64,000 bases of DNA from positions 186,001-250,000 of the forward strand of contig NZ_JAERVJ010000006.1 of NCBI RefSeq assembly GCF_016745395.1. Reading direction: 5' to 3'. Below are positions 24,092 to 33,155 of this stretch, piece after piece. Source of the stretch: Methylocystis sp. Sn-Cys (GTDB taxonomy: Bacteria; Pseudomonadota; Alphaproteobacteria; Rhizobiales; Beijerinckiaceae). Under the pieces are notes generated by a model, which was not told the DNA's origin, ran no database searches, and saw nothing but the letters and a program-made list of their open reading frames with translations. The position numbers and the translations under genes are program-made. The stretch's first letter is position 1. Every line of letters begins with the position of its first letter.

Positions 24092-24942
24092 GACGGCTCT
24101 CCCGGCTGGTTTTCCGGCGCGCCGTCGCCGCGCGGCTCCCGTTCGCGGTAGACATAGACGCCGAAGTTCCAGCGCCACTCGCCGCCGGCGTCGCCCCGGT
24201 GAAGCGTCTGCGCCTCGCGGTTGGCCGCGAGCAACGCCTCCATCGCCACTTTGCGGGACAGCGCCTCGAGCTGGCGCGCCACATCCTCGGACAGGCCCTC
24301 GTAATGGACAGCGCGCTCGAGGAAGGGCGCCGGGTTCGAGGTCACGTTCTCTACAGCCGCGGCGATATGGTCGTGCAGATTGCGGCCGAAGTAATGGAGC
24401 TGTCGATCGTCGCCGCGGTTCGGCGCGATCGCCGCCTCGGTGAGGACCACGCGGCCCTTGGCGTCGAGGACTACGATCTTGCGATCAAGCCACTCGTCGA
24501 GCACGGCTCGCGGGCGAAGATCCTTGGTGACCTCCTCGACCAGCGACTCGAAGGTAGGCCCGGAGCCCGCGCGCCGCAGCGGCGCCGGCGCGCCGTTCCT
24601 GTCCGTGAAGCGGCGGTCGGCCAGCCACAGAGCGACGATCTGGGTCGTGCGGGACAGCGAGGCCGGCGTCATGCGGACCGGAGCCCCCGCTTCACGCAGA
24701 CGCCGGACCTCCTTGCGGTGGATTCCCGTCAAGAGGCTGATGCGGCTGTCGGTCTGCTCCTTGTCCGGCAAGGCGAAATCATGGACGGCGACATTGACGT
24801 AAAGCTCCCGCAGCAGGTCGCAGAGTGCTGGAAAGGTCGTGCCGCAGCGGATGAACAGCCGCACGAGCGGGCGCAGCAGGCGCGCGATCGGCTGCTGAAG
24901 CTTCTGCGCGTCTGGGAGCGCGTCGTCGCGGCTTTCGGTCAT
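24088..24942 (-). CDS. DUF6502 family protein, likely DNA-binding regulator
   Basis: A 284-residue DUF6502 protein. It begins with a helical domain (LLRPLVRLFIRCGTTFPALCDLLRELYVNVA) and contains a helix-turn-helix-like stretch DSRISLLTGIHRKEVRRLRE around residues 65-84. The C-terminal half includes HYFGRNLHDHIAAAVENVTS and ERAVHYEGLSEDVARQLEALSRKVAMEALLAANREAQ, typical of the family. It overlaps the DUF5666 gene by 4 bp. Three palindromes stand within 100 bp upstream of its ATG, which suggests that it regulates its own operon, though no binding activity is established for the family as far as I know. Confidence 0.82.
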   Translation of the reverse strand: MTESRDDALPDAQKLQQPIARLLRPLVRLFIRCGTTFPALCDLLRELYVNVAVHDFALPDKEQTDSRISLLTGIHRKEVRRLREAGAPVRMTPASLSRTTQIVALWLADRRFTDRNGAPAPLRRAGSGPTFESLVEEVTKDLRPRAVLDEWLDRKIVVLDAKGRVVLTEAAIAPNRGDDRQLHYFGRNLHDHIAAAVENVTSNPAPFLERAVHYEGLSEDVARQLEALSRKVAMEALLAANREAQTLHRGDAGGEWRWNFGVYVYREREPRGDGAPENQPGEPS

Positions 24943-24965
24943 GAACCTTGGTAACCCGAGTCAAA

Positions 24966-25042
24966 GTGGGACACAATCCCACGCCTCCTTGACGTGGGAA
25001 ATTTTTACACGCATATTGGCGGACGTGTGATGTTTTCCCACT
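24966..25042. promoter_or_regulatory. Three operator-like palindromes before the DUF6502 gene
   Basis: GTGGGA-CACAA-TCCCAC at 24966-24982, then two longer copies at 24993-25011 and 25024-25042 that match the porin-site arm at 16 and 15 of 19 positions. Centres are 28 and 31 bp apart. The shared pattern is CGTG-T-N-AAA-N-TT-N-CCCACG. Confidence 0.6.
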
Positions 25043-25300
25043 TCGGAGTTTGGAGATGTCCCTCACGCTCCTGCCCCTGTCGGCCCCCCCGCGCCGAAAG
25101 GCGTATGCCGCACCCGATATGCTGAGGCGTCTCGGTGTGGTCGTCACAATCGGCGCGAGTGCTTTCGCGTCGTCGAGCCCCCGGATCAGCGCCCAGCCGC
25201 GCCCTTCAATCCAACAATCGTGCGATGCGCTGGCGACGACGACCTCGGTTGCGTTCTGCTCGCTGCGCTGAGCCCCAGGCGAAGAGAGACGGAGTCAATA

Positions 25301-26764
25301 ATGGTTGACTACATCCGCACTGCCTTTTTCGACGAGGATCGCGCAGATCGGGGTTCTTCGGGATCCTCGCCATGCGACCGCAGTCGGCGCATCGATGCAT
25401 GGCTTTCGGCCTGGATCCAGGCCGAGAACCAACATCTCATATGCGACCGCGCCATGAACGCTCTCGATCCGGTCACTGCGACCCTCTACTTCCGCGCGCG
25501 GGAACTCTACTGGACCGTGACGCGCGCGCTCGGCCTCGGCCATCTTCACGACGGCTCGCGCGTCCGCACTTGCCAGTCTCGCCCGCACCTTCCTGCCAAT
25601 TCCTCCCCGGCGCACGGCTGCTCCCGATCCGCCGCAGGGCGGCTGTTCATCGACGTGACGCCGACACATCGCTTTGGAGGGCAGACGGGCATTCAACGCG
25701 TCGTGCGCGAGGTCGCGCGGCGCGCCCCGAGAAGCGGTTTTGCGATGCCTGTGATCATCGAAAGCGGCAAGCTTCTCTCGTGGTACGATAGTCCGGACTG
25801 GTCGAGCCCGCTGTCGTTCGCGCCGGGGGACCGACTCCTATTGCTCGACGCCTGCTGGGGCCTGACCGGGGAATACGAGTCGATCATCCACAGCCTGCGG
25901 GCGGCAGGTGGAAGCCTCGTCACCGTCGTGCACGATCTCATCCCGCTCACGCATCCGCTGGCTGTTTCGCCGCGCATGCACGCAGAGTTTCAGGAATGGT
26001 TTGACACGATCGTGATGGAAAGCGACGGCGTCGTCTGCGTCTCGCGCAGCGCTGCTTCGGATTTCATCGAGTACATCGAGAAATGCGCCCCTTTCGGGCG
26101 CCCCGATCTTCCTGTCGGCTGGTGGCGCCTCGGCGCTGATTTCGAAGACGAGGATCGGCGGCCCGTTTCCGCGATGGCGCAAGCCATTTTTGCGGAAACG
26201 ACACCCTGTTTCCTTAGCGTCGGAACGCTCGAGCCGCGAAAGGCCTACCCGATCGCGCTGCACGCTTTCGAGCAACTGTGGCGCATGGGGGTCGACGTCC
26301 GATATCTCATCGTCGGACGACCCGGCTGGCAGAGCGACGCGCTCGCTCACGACATCACGCGACACCCGGAGTTCGGTCGACGTCTGTTCTGGCTCGACCG
26401 CGCGAGCGACACGGATCTGCGATTCTGCTATCGCCACGCCCACGCGCTCGTCTTCCCTTCGGTCATCGAAGGCTTCGGTCTGCCCCTCGTCGAAGCCAAC
26501 CGGCACGGCCTGCCCGTCATCGCCTCCGATCTACCGGTGTTTCGCGAAAATGGCGGCGGCAATGTCGACTTCGTGCCGCTGCTCGATCCACGCGCGCTCG
26601 CGGAGAAGATAATGGAGCTTTGCAACCGGACTGCTGAACGAAAGATCGTCGTCGCGCCGTCATGGGATCAGTCCGTTGACAGTCTCATTCGGCTGATTCA
26701 CGAAGGCGCCTACCAGGCCGGCGCGCGCATCGCCGCGAGGCAAGCCGTGATCCAGAGAGGCTGA
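25301..26764 (+). CDS. Family 4 glycosyltransferase
   Basis: A 487-residue GT-B fold protein. ATG 25301 with GAGACGGAG upstream was chosen; the open frame reaches 25220. After a poorly conserved 130-residue N-terminal region, RLFIDVTPTHRFGGQTGIQRVVREVA begins the acceptor domain. The donor domain shows FLSVGTLEPRKAYPIALHAFEQLW, then the signature PSVIEGFGLPLVEANRHGLPVIASDLPVFRE. The FGGQTGIQRV motif belongs to polysaccharide and LPS glycosyltransferases. A single gene here, it could glycosylate a cell-surface polymer. It is divergent from the DUF6502 operon and could share its operator region. Confidence 0.88.
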   Translation: MVDYIRTAFFDEDRADRGSSGSSPCDRSRRIDAWLSAWIQAENQHLICDRAMNALDPVTATLYFRARELYWTVTRALGLGHLHDGSRVRTCQSRPHLPANSSPAHGCSRSAAGRLFIDVTPTHRFGGQTGIQRVVREVARRAPRSGFAMPVIIESGKLLSWYDSPDWSSPLSFAPGDRLLLLDACWGLTGEYESIIHSLRAAGGSLVTVVHDLIPLTHPLAVSPRMHAEFQEWFDTIVMESDGVVCVSRSAASDFIEYIEKCAPFGRPDLPVGWWRLGADFEDEDRRPVSAMAQAIFAETTPCFLSVGTLEPRKAYPIALHAFEQLWRMGVDVRYLIVGRPGWQSDALAHDITRHPEFGRRLFWLDRASDTDLRFCYRHAHALVFPSVIEGFGLPLVEANRHGLPVIASDLPVFRENGGGNVDFVPLLDPRALAEKIMELCNRTAERKIVVAPSWDQSVDSLIRLIHEGAYQAGARIAARQAVIQRG

Positions 26765-26774
26765 GCGCCGAGCC

Positions 26775-26912
26775 ATGACGTCAACAATCGTCGCGACCAT
26801 CCTGTCGCTCTTCGAGCCCGACTTGATTTCGACAGCGTCGAATTCGCTCATGGCGATCGACGTGGCGGGATTTATGATCGTTCTGGGAGTCCTGCTGTTC
26901 GGAAAGATCTGA
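26775..26912 (+). CDS. Possible small membrane protein
   Basis: A 45-codon frame 10 bp after the glycosyltransferase stop. It encodes two short hydrophobic stretches (IVATILSLFEPDLI and MAIDVAGFMIVLGVLLF). The ribosome site is weak (GAGCGCCGAGCC). It may be a genuine small membrane peptide in the glycosyltransferase transcript or chance. Confidence 0.35.
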   Translation: MTSTIVATILSLFEPDLISTASNSLMAIDVAGFMIVLGVLLFGKI

Positions 26913-27510
26913 CGGCACACCGATTGATCATCGCGTTTCGCGGGATGAGGTTAAAATTCGCGAGCCAAACTTGCTAGACACCGCGTTACGGCGCCGCCTA
27001 ACAGCAAGCAGTTACTACTATGGTTGGCGCTTCGCGCACAGCGCATCACCACGAATGCTAGTGAGAAAACGGCAAGATATGCCAGCGAAGCGTGACGGCG
27101 CGCAATCGGCTGCGGCGCGACAGCGTTGGTGACGGTCGCGTTCCCACAATATCCGTCCGAACGGGGCTGTTCCAGGGATTGATCGCGCCCGGCAGATATT
27201 CCTCGACGGTGAAGCTGCGGGGGTTAGGCCGGGTCGGCTCCTACGACGGAAGTCAGATTTCGATAGTTGGCGGTGGCCACCCCCTCAGGTCGTGATGAGA
27301 GAAAATCAGCATGGCGACAATAAGCGAGCCCAATGTGGCCAACCCCCGCCAGTTCATGGGATTTTCACCTGTCCATTGACCATCGGCCATCTTTTGTGGA
27401 CGTGTTGCCAAGGACGATCAAATGCGACGGTGTACCAGTTCTACGCTGGCTGATGACAAATCAATCCGCTGGGCATCTTTACCAACCTGGTGGAAGCAGG
27501 GACCATTAAG
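26913..27510. other. No supported gene
   Basis: About 600 bp. A minus-strand stretch around 27050-27240 reads as FTVEEYLPGAINPWNSPVRTD and may be a short remnant of an old gene, but it has no start or family that I can name. The rest looks non-coding and should hold the promoter of the histidine kinase gene. Confidence 0.45.
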
Positions 27511-28593
27511 ATGGAAGAAGGAATGCCAACCCGAAAATCCCTCTTTGGGGAAGCGTTCAAGCTGGGAATAACATACCTGTTCCTGACGGCGTTATTATAT
27601 GGCGTATCTGCATTTTTTTCGGGATCGGAACAGAACGAAAATGGTTCGGAAGGCTTCGTTGGACACTCCGGAATTGTCGTTCTTGTGTCCGGAGTTCTGT
27701 CATTTTCAATGATGTCGATTGCAGTCTGGCATTTCCGCGGAGCCACGATGATTTATAACATCATCACCTGCTTCTTGATATCTGCGCTCGTTTCTATCAC
27801 AGATTTTTTCCTCACTCGGGAATTATCCCGGATTCTCTTCGCAGAGGACAATCTGGATTTTTCCATTTCCAATAATATTAAGGACTTGTTCATCTGCTGG
27901 GCAGCGTTCTTTGGCTGGTCCAGCGTGTTTCTGACGCTTCTGTACAGCTTCGATGTTAGGGATCGCGAGCGCCGATTAGCTGTGGTTCGGGAAGACGCCC
28001 TTTCCGCGCAAATGAGGGCGCTGCGCTATCAGGTAAACCCGCATTTCCTCTTCAATACGCTCAACTCGATCGCCGGACTGATTGAAGAAGGCTCCGCGAC
28101 ACGCGCCGAGCGGATGGTGCTGTCGCTATCGACGTTCCTGCGCACAACGCTGACGCTGGACCCGTTCCACGATGTCCGATTGTCCGAGGAACTGAGGTTG
28201 CAGGAGGAGTATCTGGAGATAGAGCATGAGCGTTTCTCGGATCGGATGACCTTTCATATCGATATGCCGGATGATGTGCGTCACGCTCTGGTGCCCAGTC
28301 TGATCCTCCAGCCCCTGATCGAAAACGCGATCAAGCACGGCGTCGGGGCAATGACGGACAAGGTCAGTATTTCGCTTTCCGCCCGTCGTGAGACGAACCG
28401 GCTTCGCGTGATCGTCGAGAACGACATGCCGATGGAAACGGTTGGGCCAAAGCCCGCCGGCATGGGGCTCGGGCTGAAGAATGTGGCCGAACGCCTTCGA
28501 GCGCGGTTTCAGGATGACGGGCGATTTTCGGCCGGCCTTGCCGCACCGGGCATCTATCGGGCAACGCTCGATATGCCGTGGAGGACGGAATGA
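27511..28593 (+). CDS. LytS/YehU-type sensor histidine kinase, orphan
   Basis: A 360-residue kinase with four predicted membrane helices in the first 150 residues, and a His_kinase domain (PF06580) in the rest. The phospho-acceptor is the His in YQVNPHFLFNTLNSIAGLIEEG, and the ATP-binding signature is QPLIENAIKHGVG followed by PAGMGLGLKNVAERL. ATG 27511 is preceded by AGGGA; a GTG at 27490 is in frame. Its catalytic half is nearly identical to that of the second kinase at 37090, while the membrane half differs strongly. The response regulator that should follow is destroyed, so it may signal to the regulator at 38175. Confidence 0.9.
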   Translation: MEEGMPTRKSLFGEAFKLGITYLFLTALLYGVSAFFSGSEQNENGSEGFVGHSGIVVLVSGVLSFSMMSIAVWHFRGATMIYNIITCFLISALVSITDFFLTRELSRILFAEDNLDFSISNNIKDLFICWAAFFGWSSVFLTLLYSFDVRDRERRLAVVREDALSAQMRALRYQVNPHFLFNTLNSIAGLIEEGSATRAERMVLSLSTFLRTTLTLDPFHDVRLSEELRLQEEYLEIEHERFSDRMTFHIDMPDDVRHALVPSLILQPLIENAIKHGVGAMTDKVSISLSARRETNRLRVIVENDMPMETVGPKPAGMGLGLKNVAERLRARFQDDGRFSAGLAAPGIYRATLDMPWRTE

Positions 28594-28730
28594 CCGAACT
28601 GTCGGTTCTTGTTGTCACTGCTGACCCGCTGCCCGGCGCCGGCTGATACGACTGTTGAACAAGCTCGTCTGGGTAAGCCATGTCGACGAGGCCGGCGATA
28701 TCATGAAGGCCCGCGCCCTCGTAGAGGAGC
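28590..28730 (+). pseudogene. LytTR response regulator remnant
   Basis: Starts with ATG overlapping the kinase stop, like the intact pair at 38175. The first frame reads MTELSVLVVTADPLPG then a stop. The homologous continuation (RLLNKLVWVSHVDEAGDIMKARALVEERVPDI) is in another frame and aligns with RLLRLLAKMEWVGRIDEAADAREACRAAEQSRPDI of the intact copy. The acidic pair of the receiver active site (VVDDEP in the intact copy) has become VVTADP. The phospho-aspartate region and the LytTR DNA-binding domain are gone. Confidence 0.8.
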
Positions 28731-28911
28731 GCGTACCGGACATTGGCAGGATCGCCACGCCGATGGCGTTGTCGGTCTTGGGCGCATCGCCGTTGATTTC
28801 CTACGGCGTGGATTCGAGCCGCTCCGATGCACCGGTACGCATTCGATGGTACAGAAAAGATCGGGCTCTTGGTAAGCGTTTGCTGCACGGCGACGGACAG
28901 AGGAGACCATC

Positions 28912-29607
28912 TTGGCGACACTGGTAAGCAGTGTGTTGCGATTTGCATGCCGCACATCATTACTGCTTGGCGCGACATGGCTCGAATTGGCGCCTCGCCC
29001 CGCGCAGGCCCAGGTCTATCCCTGCCCGGCAGGACCTAGCCCAGGCGAGAGGATGGTCGGATCGAGACAGGGAGGACAAGGGGTCGGTTCCGTGCCGATG
29101 TGCGCGGCTGATGTGCAACCGGACAGCGATTACCGCTCTGGCGACGGGCGCGGCTTGGTGATCCCCCCTGCGCCATGGCCTGAGAATCTCATTCCGGGAT
29201 GGGGGATAGTCGTGACTTTTACCAACCGGAAGGGCAAGGAAGCCGGAAAGAACAGCAAGGATGCCTATGTCGCCGTGGTTAACCAACCGACGAGCGACGA
29301 CGCCTTCACCGCCGCGGCAAGGGAATGTCTGGCGAAAGTGATGCCAGGGCATGAATCCGAATGCCCCCACAGAGGCGATGGTAGTTCCGCTACGACGCTC
29401 GCCTATGTCACGGTCTATCGGTGGCCGTCGGGAGAGCATACCTATCAGATTACCAACGAGCCGGACAAAGGGCGGAACATTCCTCGGTCGACCTGCGAGA
29501 GCGCCCAACAGCAGGCCAATTACCTCAAGATCGCTAGATTGAGCGGAATCGAATGCCCCATCGAGATCGTTGAGGAGCTGGTTAACGGAACTCCGAAGGA
29601 ATGGTGA
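28912..29607 (+). CDS. Exported protein of unknown function, DUF4189-like N-terminus
   Basis: A 231-residue protein starting at TTG 28912, supported by AGGAG seven bases upstream and by the signal peptide that begins there (LRFACRTSLLLGATWLELAPRPAQAQ). The mature N-terminus VYPCPAGPSPGERMVGSRQGGQGVGSVPMC resembles the Cys/Pro/Gly opening of many DUF4189-type proteins. The rest has six cysteines in all, and no catalytic motif that I recognise. The secreted protein at 42170-42940 opens in a similar way. Confidence 0.7.
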   Translation: MATLVSSVLRFACRTSLLLGATWLELAPRPAQAQVYPCPAGPSPGERMVGSRQGGQGVGSVPMCAADVQPDSDYRSGDGRGLVIPPAPWPENLIPGWGIVVTFTNRKGKEAGKNSKDAYVAVVNQPTSDDAFTAAARECLAKVMPGHESECPHRGDGSSATTLAYVTVYRWPSGEHTYQITNEPDKGRNIPRSTCESAQQQANYLKIARLSGIECPIEIVEELVNGTPKEW

Positions 29608-29798
29608 TAACTCGGCGGCCTCGCATCTAGACGCCGGCCGAAAGCTTCTGAGGGTTACGCCCCGATCCGGCCCATAATTACATCGTCATCCCCATCATCT
29701 AGCCAAGTCGGCGGAGGAAGGGCGCGGCCGGCGCTCGTGACCGCGCAGGTCCCGTCACCTTTGGCGTCAAATGATCCCGGAGCGTGGGGGGCTACGTC

Positions 29799-30143
29799 AT
29801 GAAAACTTGGGTCGGACTCTCTGTTATCGGCTTTGTGCTGGTTATAGGCATCCTATTCCTGCGTTCTGACATGAGAGGCTGGACGCCGGGGACCTGGACC
29901 GACCCAGCGACCGTCGTTGAACCGGTAGATGGAAACGACCCTTCCTTTACGGTCGCCGATTGCCTGCCGGGTACGATTGACCCCTATCAGACGCCACGCG
30001 GCCATGATTACGGCGACATAGCGACCATCAGAGTCCTCACCTGCCGCAGCCGATCGAGCGCGGTGAAGATCATGTCTGTCTATCTGCTCCTGGCCTTGAG
30101 CTATCCAGCTTACCGCTGCGCCACGCGCCGAAAGAAGCGATGA
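29799..30143 (+). CDS. Small membrane protein of unknown function
   Basis: A 114-residue protein with one helix at the N-terminus (WVGLSVIGFVLVIGILFL) and a second near the C-terminus (IMSVYLLLALSYPAYRC), followed by a basic tail (RRKKR). The roughly 65-residue loop between them is polar and lies outside or in the periplasm if the tail is cytosolic. ATG 29799 was preferred to 29784 because the hydrophobic helix starts right after it. I do not recognise the family. Confidence 0.55.
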   Translation: MKTWVGLSVIGFVLVIGILFLRSDMRGWTPGTWTDPATVVEPVDGNDPSFTVADCLPGTIDPYQTPRGHDYGDIATIRVLTCRSRSSAVKIMSVYLLLALSYPAYRCATRRKKR

Positions 30144-30242
30144 AATACGGGACAAAGCGCTGGCGGAAGTCTCCTTCTCCATGAGGAACCAGTACATCCC
30201 AGACGATTGCGTGAAGCATCGGTTTGCAATCAAGCTAAGCGC

Positions 30243-30623
30243 ATGAGACTGTTTGCATTCATTTTGGTGACCGGGATAACAGCACAAATTGCGCCGGCAG
30301 GCGCAGAGGAAAATCTCTGGGGCGCCATAGCCCTCGGCGGCAATGGGTTCGGCGCGAGCCGCGGACGTCCGGACGAAAACGCCGCGATCTCGGGGGCTCT
30401 CCGCCAGTGCGAGGAAAGCGGTGGTGCGGGCGAATGCAAGATCCGGCTGACCTACCGCAACCGGTGCGCCGCCTACGCCTCCGGTGACAATCGGGAAGTC
30501 GCTATCGCTTATGCCGACACGATGGAGAAGGCGAGCAAGCTCGCGCAGCGCAGTTGCTCGGAAGCGACTAAAAACTGCCGTATCCAGTATGCGGCCTGCA
30601 GCGTTCCCTCCTCCTTCAACTGA
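30243..30623 (+). CDS. DUF4189 secreted protein
   Basis: A 126-residue protein with a Sec signal peptide (RLFAFILVTGITAQIAPAGAEE). The mature part has the DUF4189 pattern: LWGAIALGGNGFGASRGRPDENAAISGALRQCEESG, KIRLTYRNRCAAYASG and IAYADTMEKASKLAQRSC. Cysteines occur at regular positions, probably in disulfides. DUF4189 proteins are exported small domains of unknown role, thought to bind or respond to the cell surface. ATG 30243 was chosen because the signal peptide starts there; an upstream in-frame start at 30207 lacks support. Confidence 0.8.
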   Translation: MRLFAFILVTGITAQIAPAGAEENLWGAIALGGNGFGASRGRPDENAAISGALRQCEESGGAGECKIRLTYRNRCAAYASGDNREVAIAYADTMEKASKLAQRSCSEATKNCRIQYAACSVPSSFN

Positions 30624-30944
30624 CAAGTTGTCGGCAACCGAATGCGGATCGACGACATAATCCGGATAATTTGCAGGCGGGGCGCATGATGCACGGTTCC
30701 GACCTCGAGGACTGAAATTCAGCGTCTCCGGTCGCAACGCCTTATTTGTCCTTCACACGGTTTCTTGCACATCGGCTGTGAGCGATGCTGGTAAAACTCG
30801 GCCTGAAGAGGCCGTCAGAATGGATTCCTCGCACTCTGCTTCGGGCGTCAAAATGGTCGATAATCCCTGAAAATTGGCCGCTCACCGGATTACCGCAGTC
30901 TCGCTACGAGCTTGCGACAACCTCTTCGCCCTTGCTTGCGACCA

Positions 30945-31541
30945 TCAGCGCCTGCTGTAACGAATATCCGCGACGAGTTCCCAGCAATCTTTGGTCGGGT
31001 CGAGAAGCAATCGGCCATCGACTCGCCTTCCCGGACGGTAAGGTTTGCCGTCGAGGTCATACGCCGTCCCCAAACTCTCCTCGCCCACGTACGGTCCGCG
31101 GTAATGCACGCGCGTCCAGTCGACGGAAATCTGATTGCTCTGGCTCTGATTGAACTCCATCATCACATATTCATCTTTGTCGCCGGGCTTCGCCGGGACG
31201 GTCGATTTCCAATAGAAATCGAACGTCTGGATGGGAAATTTGTCGTAACTCTCTTTCGGAATCGCGCTCTTCCTCATCTCGCTGTTTTCGCCGCGTTCTG
31301 CATAATCGATCTGAGGCGCGGCGTATTTCTTTCGCACCGCTGCCGATCGGATCATTGCCCAGAACAGCTCTTTATAACTCCGGGACTGGCACGCGAGCGT
31401 CGCCTGTTCGAGTTCATGCTGTTCGAGTTCGGCAATTGGATTTTCGGCGCCGCCCCATGCCGGTCCGGCAGACAGGATTTGAGGCAGCGCCAGAGCGACC
31501 AAAAGGCGGGTGAAGAGAAAGGTTGAAGAGAAGGCGGACAT
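30945..31541 (-). CDS. Exported protein of unknown function
   Basis: A 198-residue protein with a signal peptide (FLFTRLLVALALPQILSAGPAWGGA). The mature region shows no known motif. It has an aromatic, beta-rich middle (FPIQTFDFYWKSTVPAKPGDKDEYVMMEFNQSQSNQISVDW) and only two mature cysteines, one near the start and one near the end, in DCWELVADIRYS. The final strand suggests a compact beta fold. It is divergent from the gene at 31693. The family looks like others in this block with a WKS/WRF strand and a late DPTK.CW pattern. Confidence 0.65.
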   Translation of the reverse strand: MSAFSSTFLFTRLLVALALPQILSAGPAWGGAENPIAELEQHELEQATLACQSRSYKELFWAMIRSAAVRKKYAAPQIDYAERGENSEMRKSAIPKESYDKFPIQTFDFYWKSTVPAKPGDKDEYVMMEFNQSQSNQISVDWTRVHYRGPYVGEESLGTAYDLDGKPYRPGRRVDGRLLLDPTKDCWELVADIRYSRR

Positions 31542-31692
31542 TATCCATTCATGTCTGATTTTGCTTTCCTGTCGAAGCTATCGTCGGTCCGGGTCGAAGT
31601 TGAGCGTAAAAGCGAACCGGTACGTCGTATATGTTGATGGCGTGTGGCGCTGGGAATATCCACGGATAGGACGGCTTGCGCGAGGACTGGCG

Positions 31693-32406
31693 ATGTCTCG
31701 AAGACGATGGCGACAAATCGCCACGGTCGGCTTTGTAGCCTGTTCATTTTGCTTTTGGCCGTCCGCACCGGGCTTTGCCGGACCCGGCTGCCGCGATGAA
31801 GCAGCTTTGGACTATTTGACCGAATACAGCGCGCAAATCGCACCGGAGGACAAAGTGAGCAGCAAGGGCGAGGCCTTGTCCGACGCGGTCGCTATTCTCC
31901 TGCAAGACCACTTCAACGCAGGCGCCACGTTGACGATGAACAAGGAAACGAGCACGGCTATCGTCGACGGCAATCCGTCGCGGCTGGCGGACGTCTACCG
32001 CGCCAAGAGCAACGGACGGCCGCGGATCCCTGTCGGAATCTCGAACGGGGCCCCGCCAGAGGGAATTGAAGCTGCGGAGACGCCGCGCCCGTTGCATGAG
32101 ATTCCGCTGCAATATCGCGGAAAATGGGCCTATTCGGCGCATGATTGCACCGCGGAAGAACCGACCGCCATCCTCGTGATCGATTCCGAAGGCCTGCATC
32201 AGGCGGAAGGGGAAATGATCGCTCTCGGTGTCCTCCCTAAGGGGAGCTCGCGCCGTACGATTTTTATCAACGCTCGAAATTCGGGCGGCGGAGGCGAATG
32301 GGATTCTACGGAGGAGTTTACGCTTTCATCCGATGGCGCCGTTCTCGAATGGCGGACGGTGCGGCCCGATCCATCGCCGGTTTCGCGATTGTTCCGTTGT
32401 CGATAA
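31693..32406 (+). CDS. Exported protein of unknown function
   Basis: A 237-residue protein. ATG 31693 starts a signal peptide (RRRWRQIATVGFVACSFCFWPSAPGFAGP); the upstream open frame to 31510 is disregarded. The middle is helical. The C-terminal 110 residues look like a small beta barrel: EIPLQYRGKWAYSAHDC, AILVIDSEGLHQAEGEMIALGV, and DGAVLEWRTVRPDPSPVSRLFRC. This resembles lipocalin-like or DUF-type stress proteins that begin with a pattern like YRGKWA, but I cannot name the family. Confidence 0.65.
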   Translation: MSRRRWRQIATVGFVACSFCFWPSAPGFAGPGCRDEAALDYLTEYSAQIAPEDKVSSKGEALSDAVAILLQDHFNAGATLTMNKETSTAIVDGNPSRLADVYRAKSNGRPRIPVGISNGAPPEGIEAAETPRPLHEIPLQYRGKWAYSAHDCTAEEPTAILVIDSEGLHQAEGEMIALGVLPKGSSRRTIFINARNSGGGGEWDSTEEFTLSSDGAVLEWRTVRPDPSPVSRLFRCR

Positions 32407-32584
32407 AGCGGCGTATGAAGCAGCGCCACAAGTGGAAAAGACTGTTGGGAGACACGGGATGATATCGCGACGAAAGCTTTTTCTATGTCCCTTTGTCGTC
32501 GGCGTCATGCGCCTCGCGGCCGGGGACGTTAGCTGCGACAAGCGCGGCGACAAGGCATGAAGCTGCGTGGCGGATGGGGGGCTC

Positions 32585-33136
32585 TCACTCGCAAAGTTTC
32601 AATGTGACGCGCTCACGACCGGCTTCCTCCATCACGAGCGTTTTCTTCTCATCCGAGAGGCTGAGCTGATAGAAATGGCTTTCGCCTTGTCGAAGCGGGC
32701 GTAGCTCGACGAGCATCTCGGCGGCGTTCCGCTCCTTCTCGGACGAAAGGACGATCTTGCGCTTCTCCGCCAGAGCGGCTTCTGCGTCTCGCGGCGTCAT
32801 CGTCTCCGGCGTTCGGACATAAGCGCCAGCGACCACGAGCGGGCCGGATTTGGTGGAGATGCGATCGGCGGCGATCCCGACGAATCCGTTGGGAGTCTGG
32901 TCCGGGAACGCGGCCGGGCGCGGCTCCTCGCCGCAGATTTCCGGACGCAGGGCCCAGGCGCCGAGGAAGCCCGGCAAGATGTGGGAAACATCCAGAGGGG
33001 CGTAGGCTTTGCGTGCGCCCCAGGCGCCGGCGACCACGATGCCGCTTTCGTCCATAGTCACGCTGGACGACGCGGCGTAAGCGGGTGAGGTCGCCAAGAG
33101 GATGCCGACGAGAAATTGCGTCAGTCTATTCCACAT
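32585..33136 (-). CDS. Exported protein of unknown function
   Basis: A 183-residue protein starting at ATG 33136 with GGAG seven bases upstream (a TTG at 33139 is in frame). It has a signal peptide (NRLTQFLVGILLATSPAYAASS). The mature chain starts with short beta strands (SVTMDESGIVVAGAWGARKAYAPLDVSHILPGFLGAWALRPEICGEE) and ends in EKKTLVMEEAGRERVTLKLCE, with two cysteines in the mature part. The shape is similar to the neighbours at 33156-35341 (Cys at the very end), so it may be a distant member of the same exported family. Confidence 0.65.
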   Translation of the reverse strand: MWNRLTQFLVGILLATSPAYAASSSVTMDESGIVVAGAWGARKAYAPLDVSHILPGFLGAWALRPEICGEEPRPAAFPDQTPNGFVGIAADRISTKSGPLVVAGAYVRTPETMTPRDAEAALAEKRKIVLSSEKERNAAEMLVELRPLRQGESHFYQLSLSDEKKTLVMEEAGRERVTLKLCE

Positions 33137-33155
33137 CAAGATACTCCTTCCGCGC

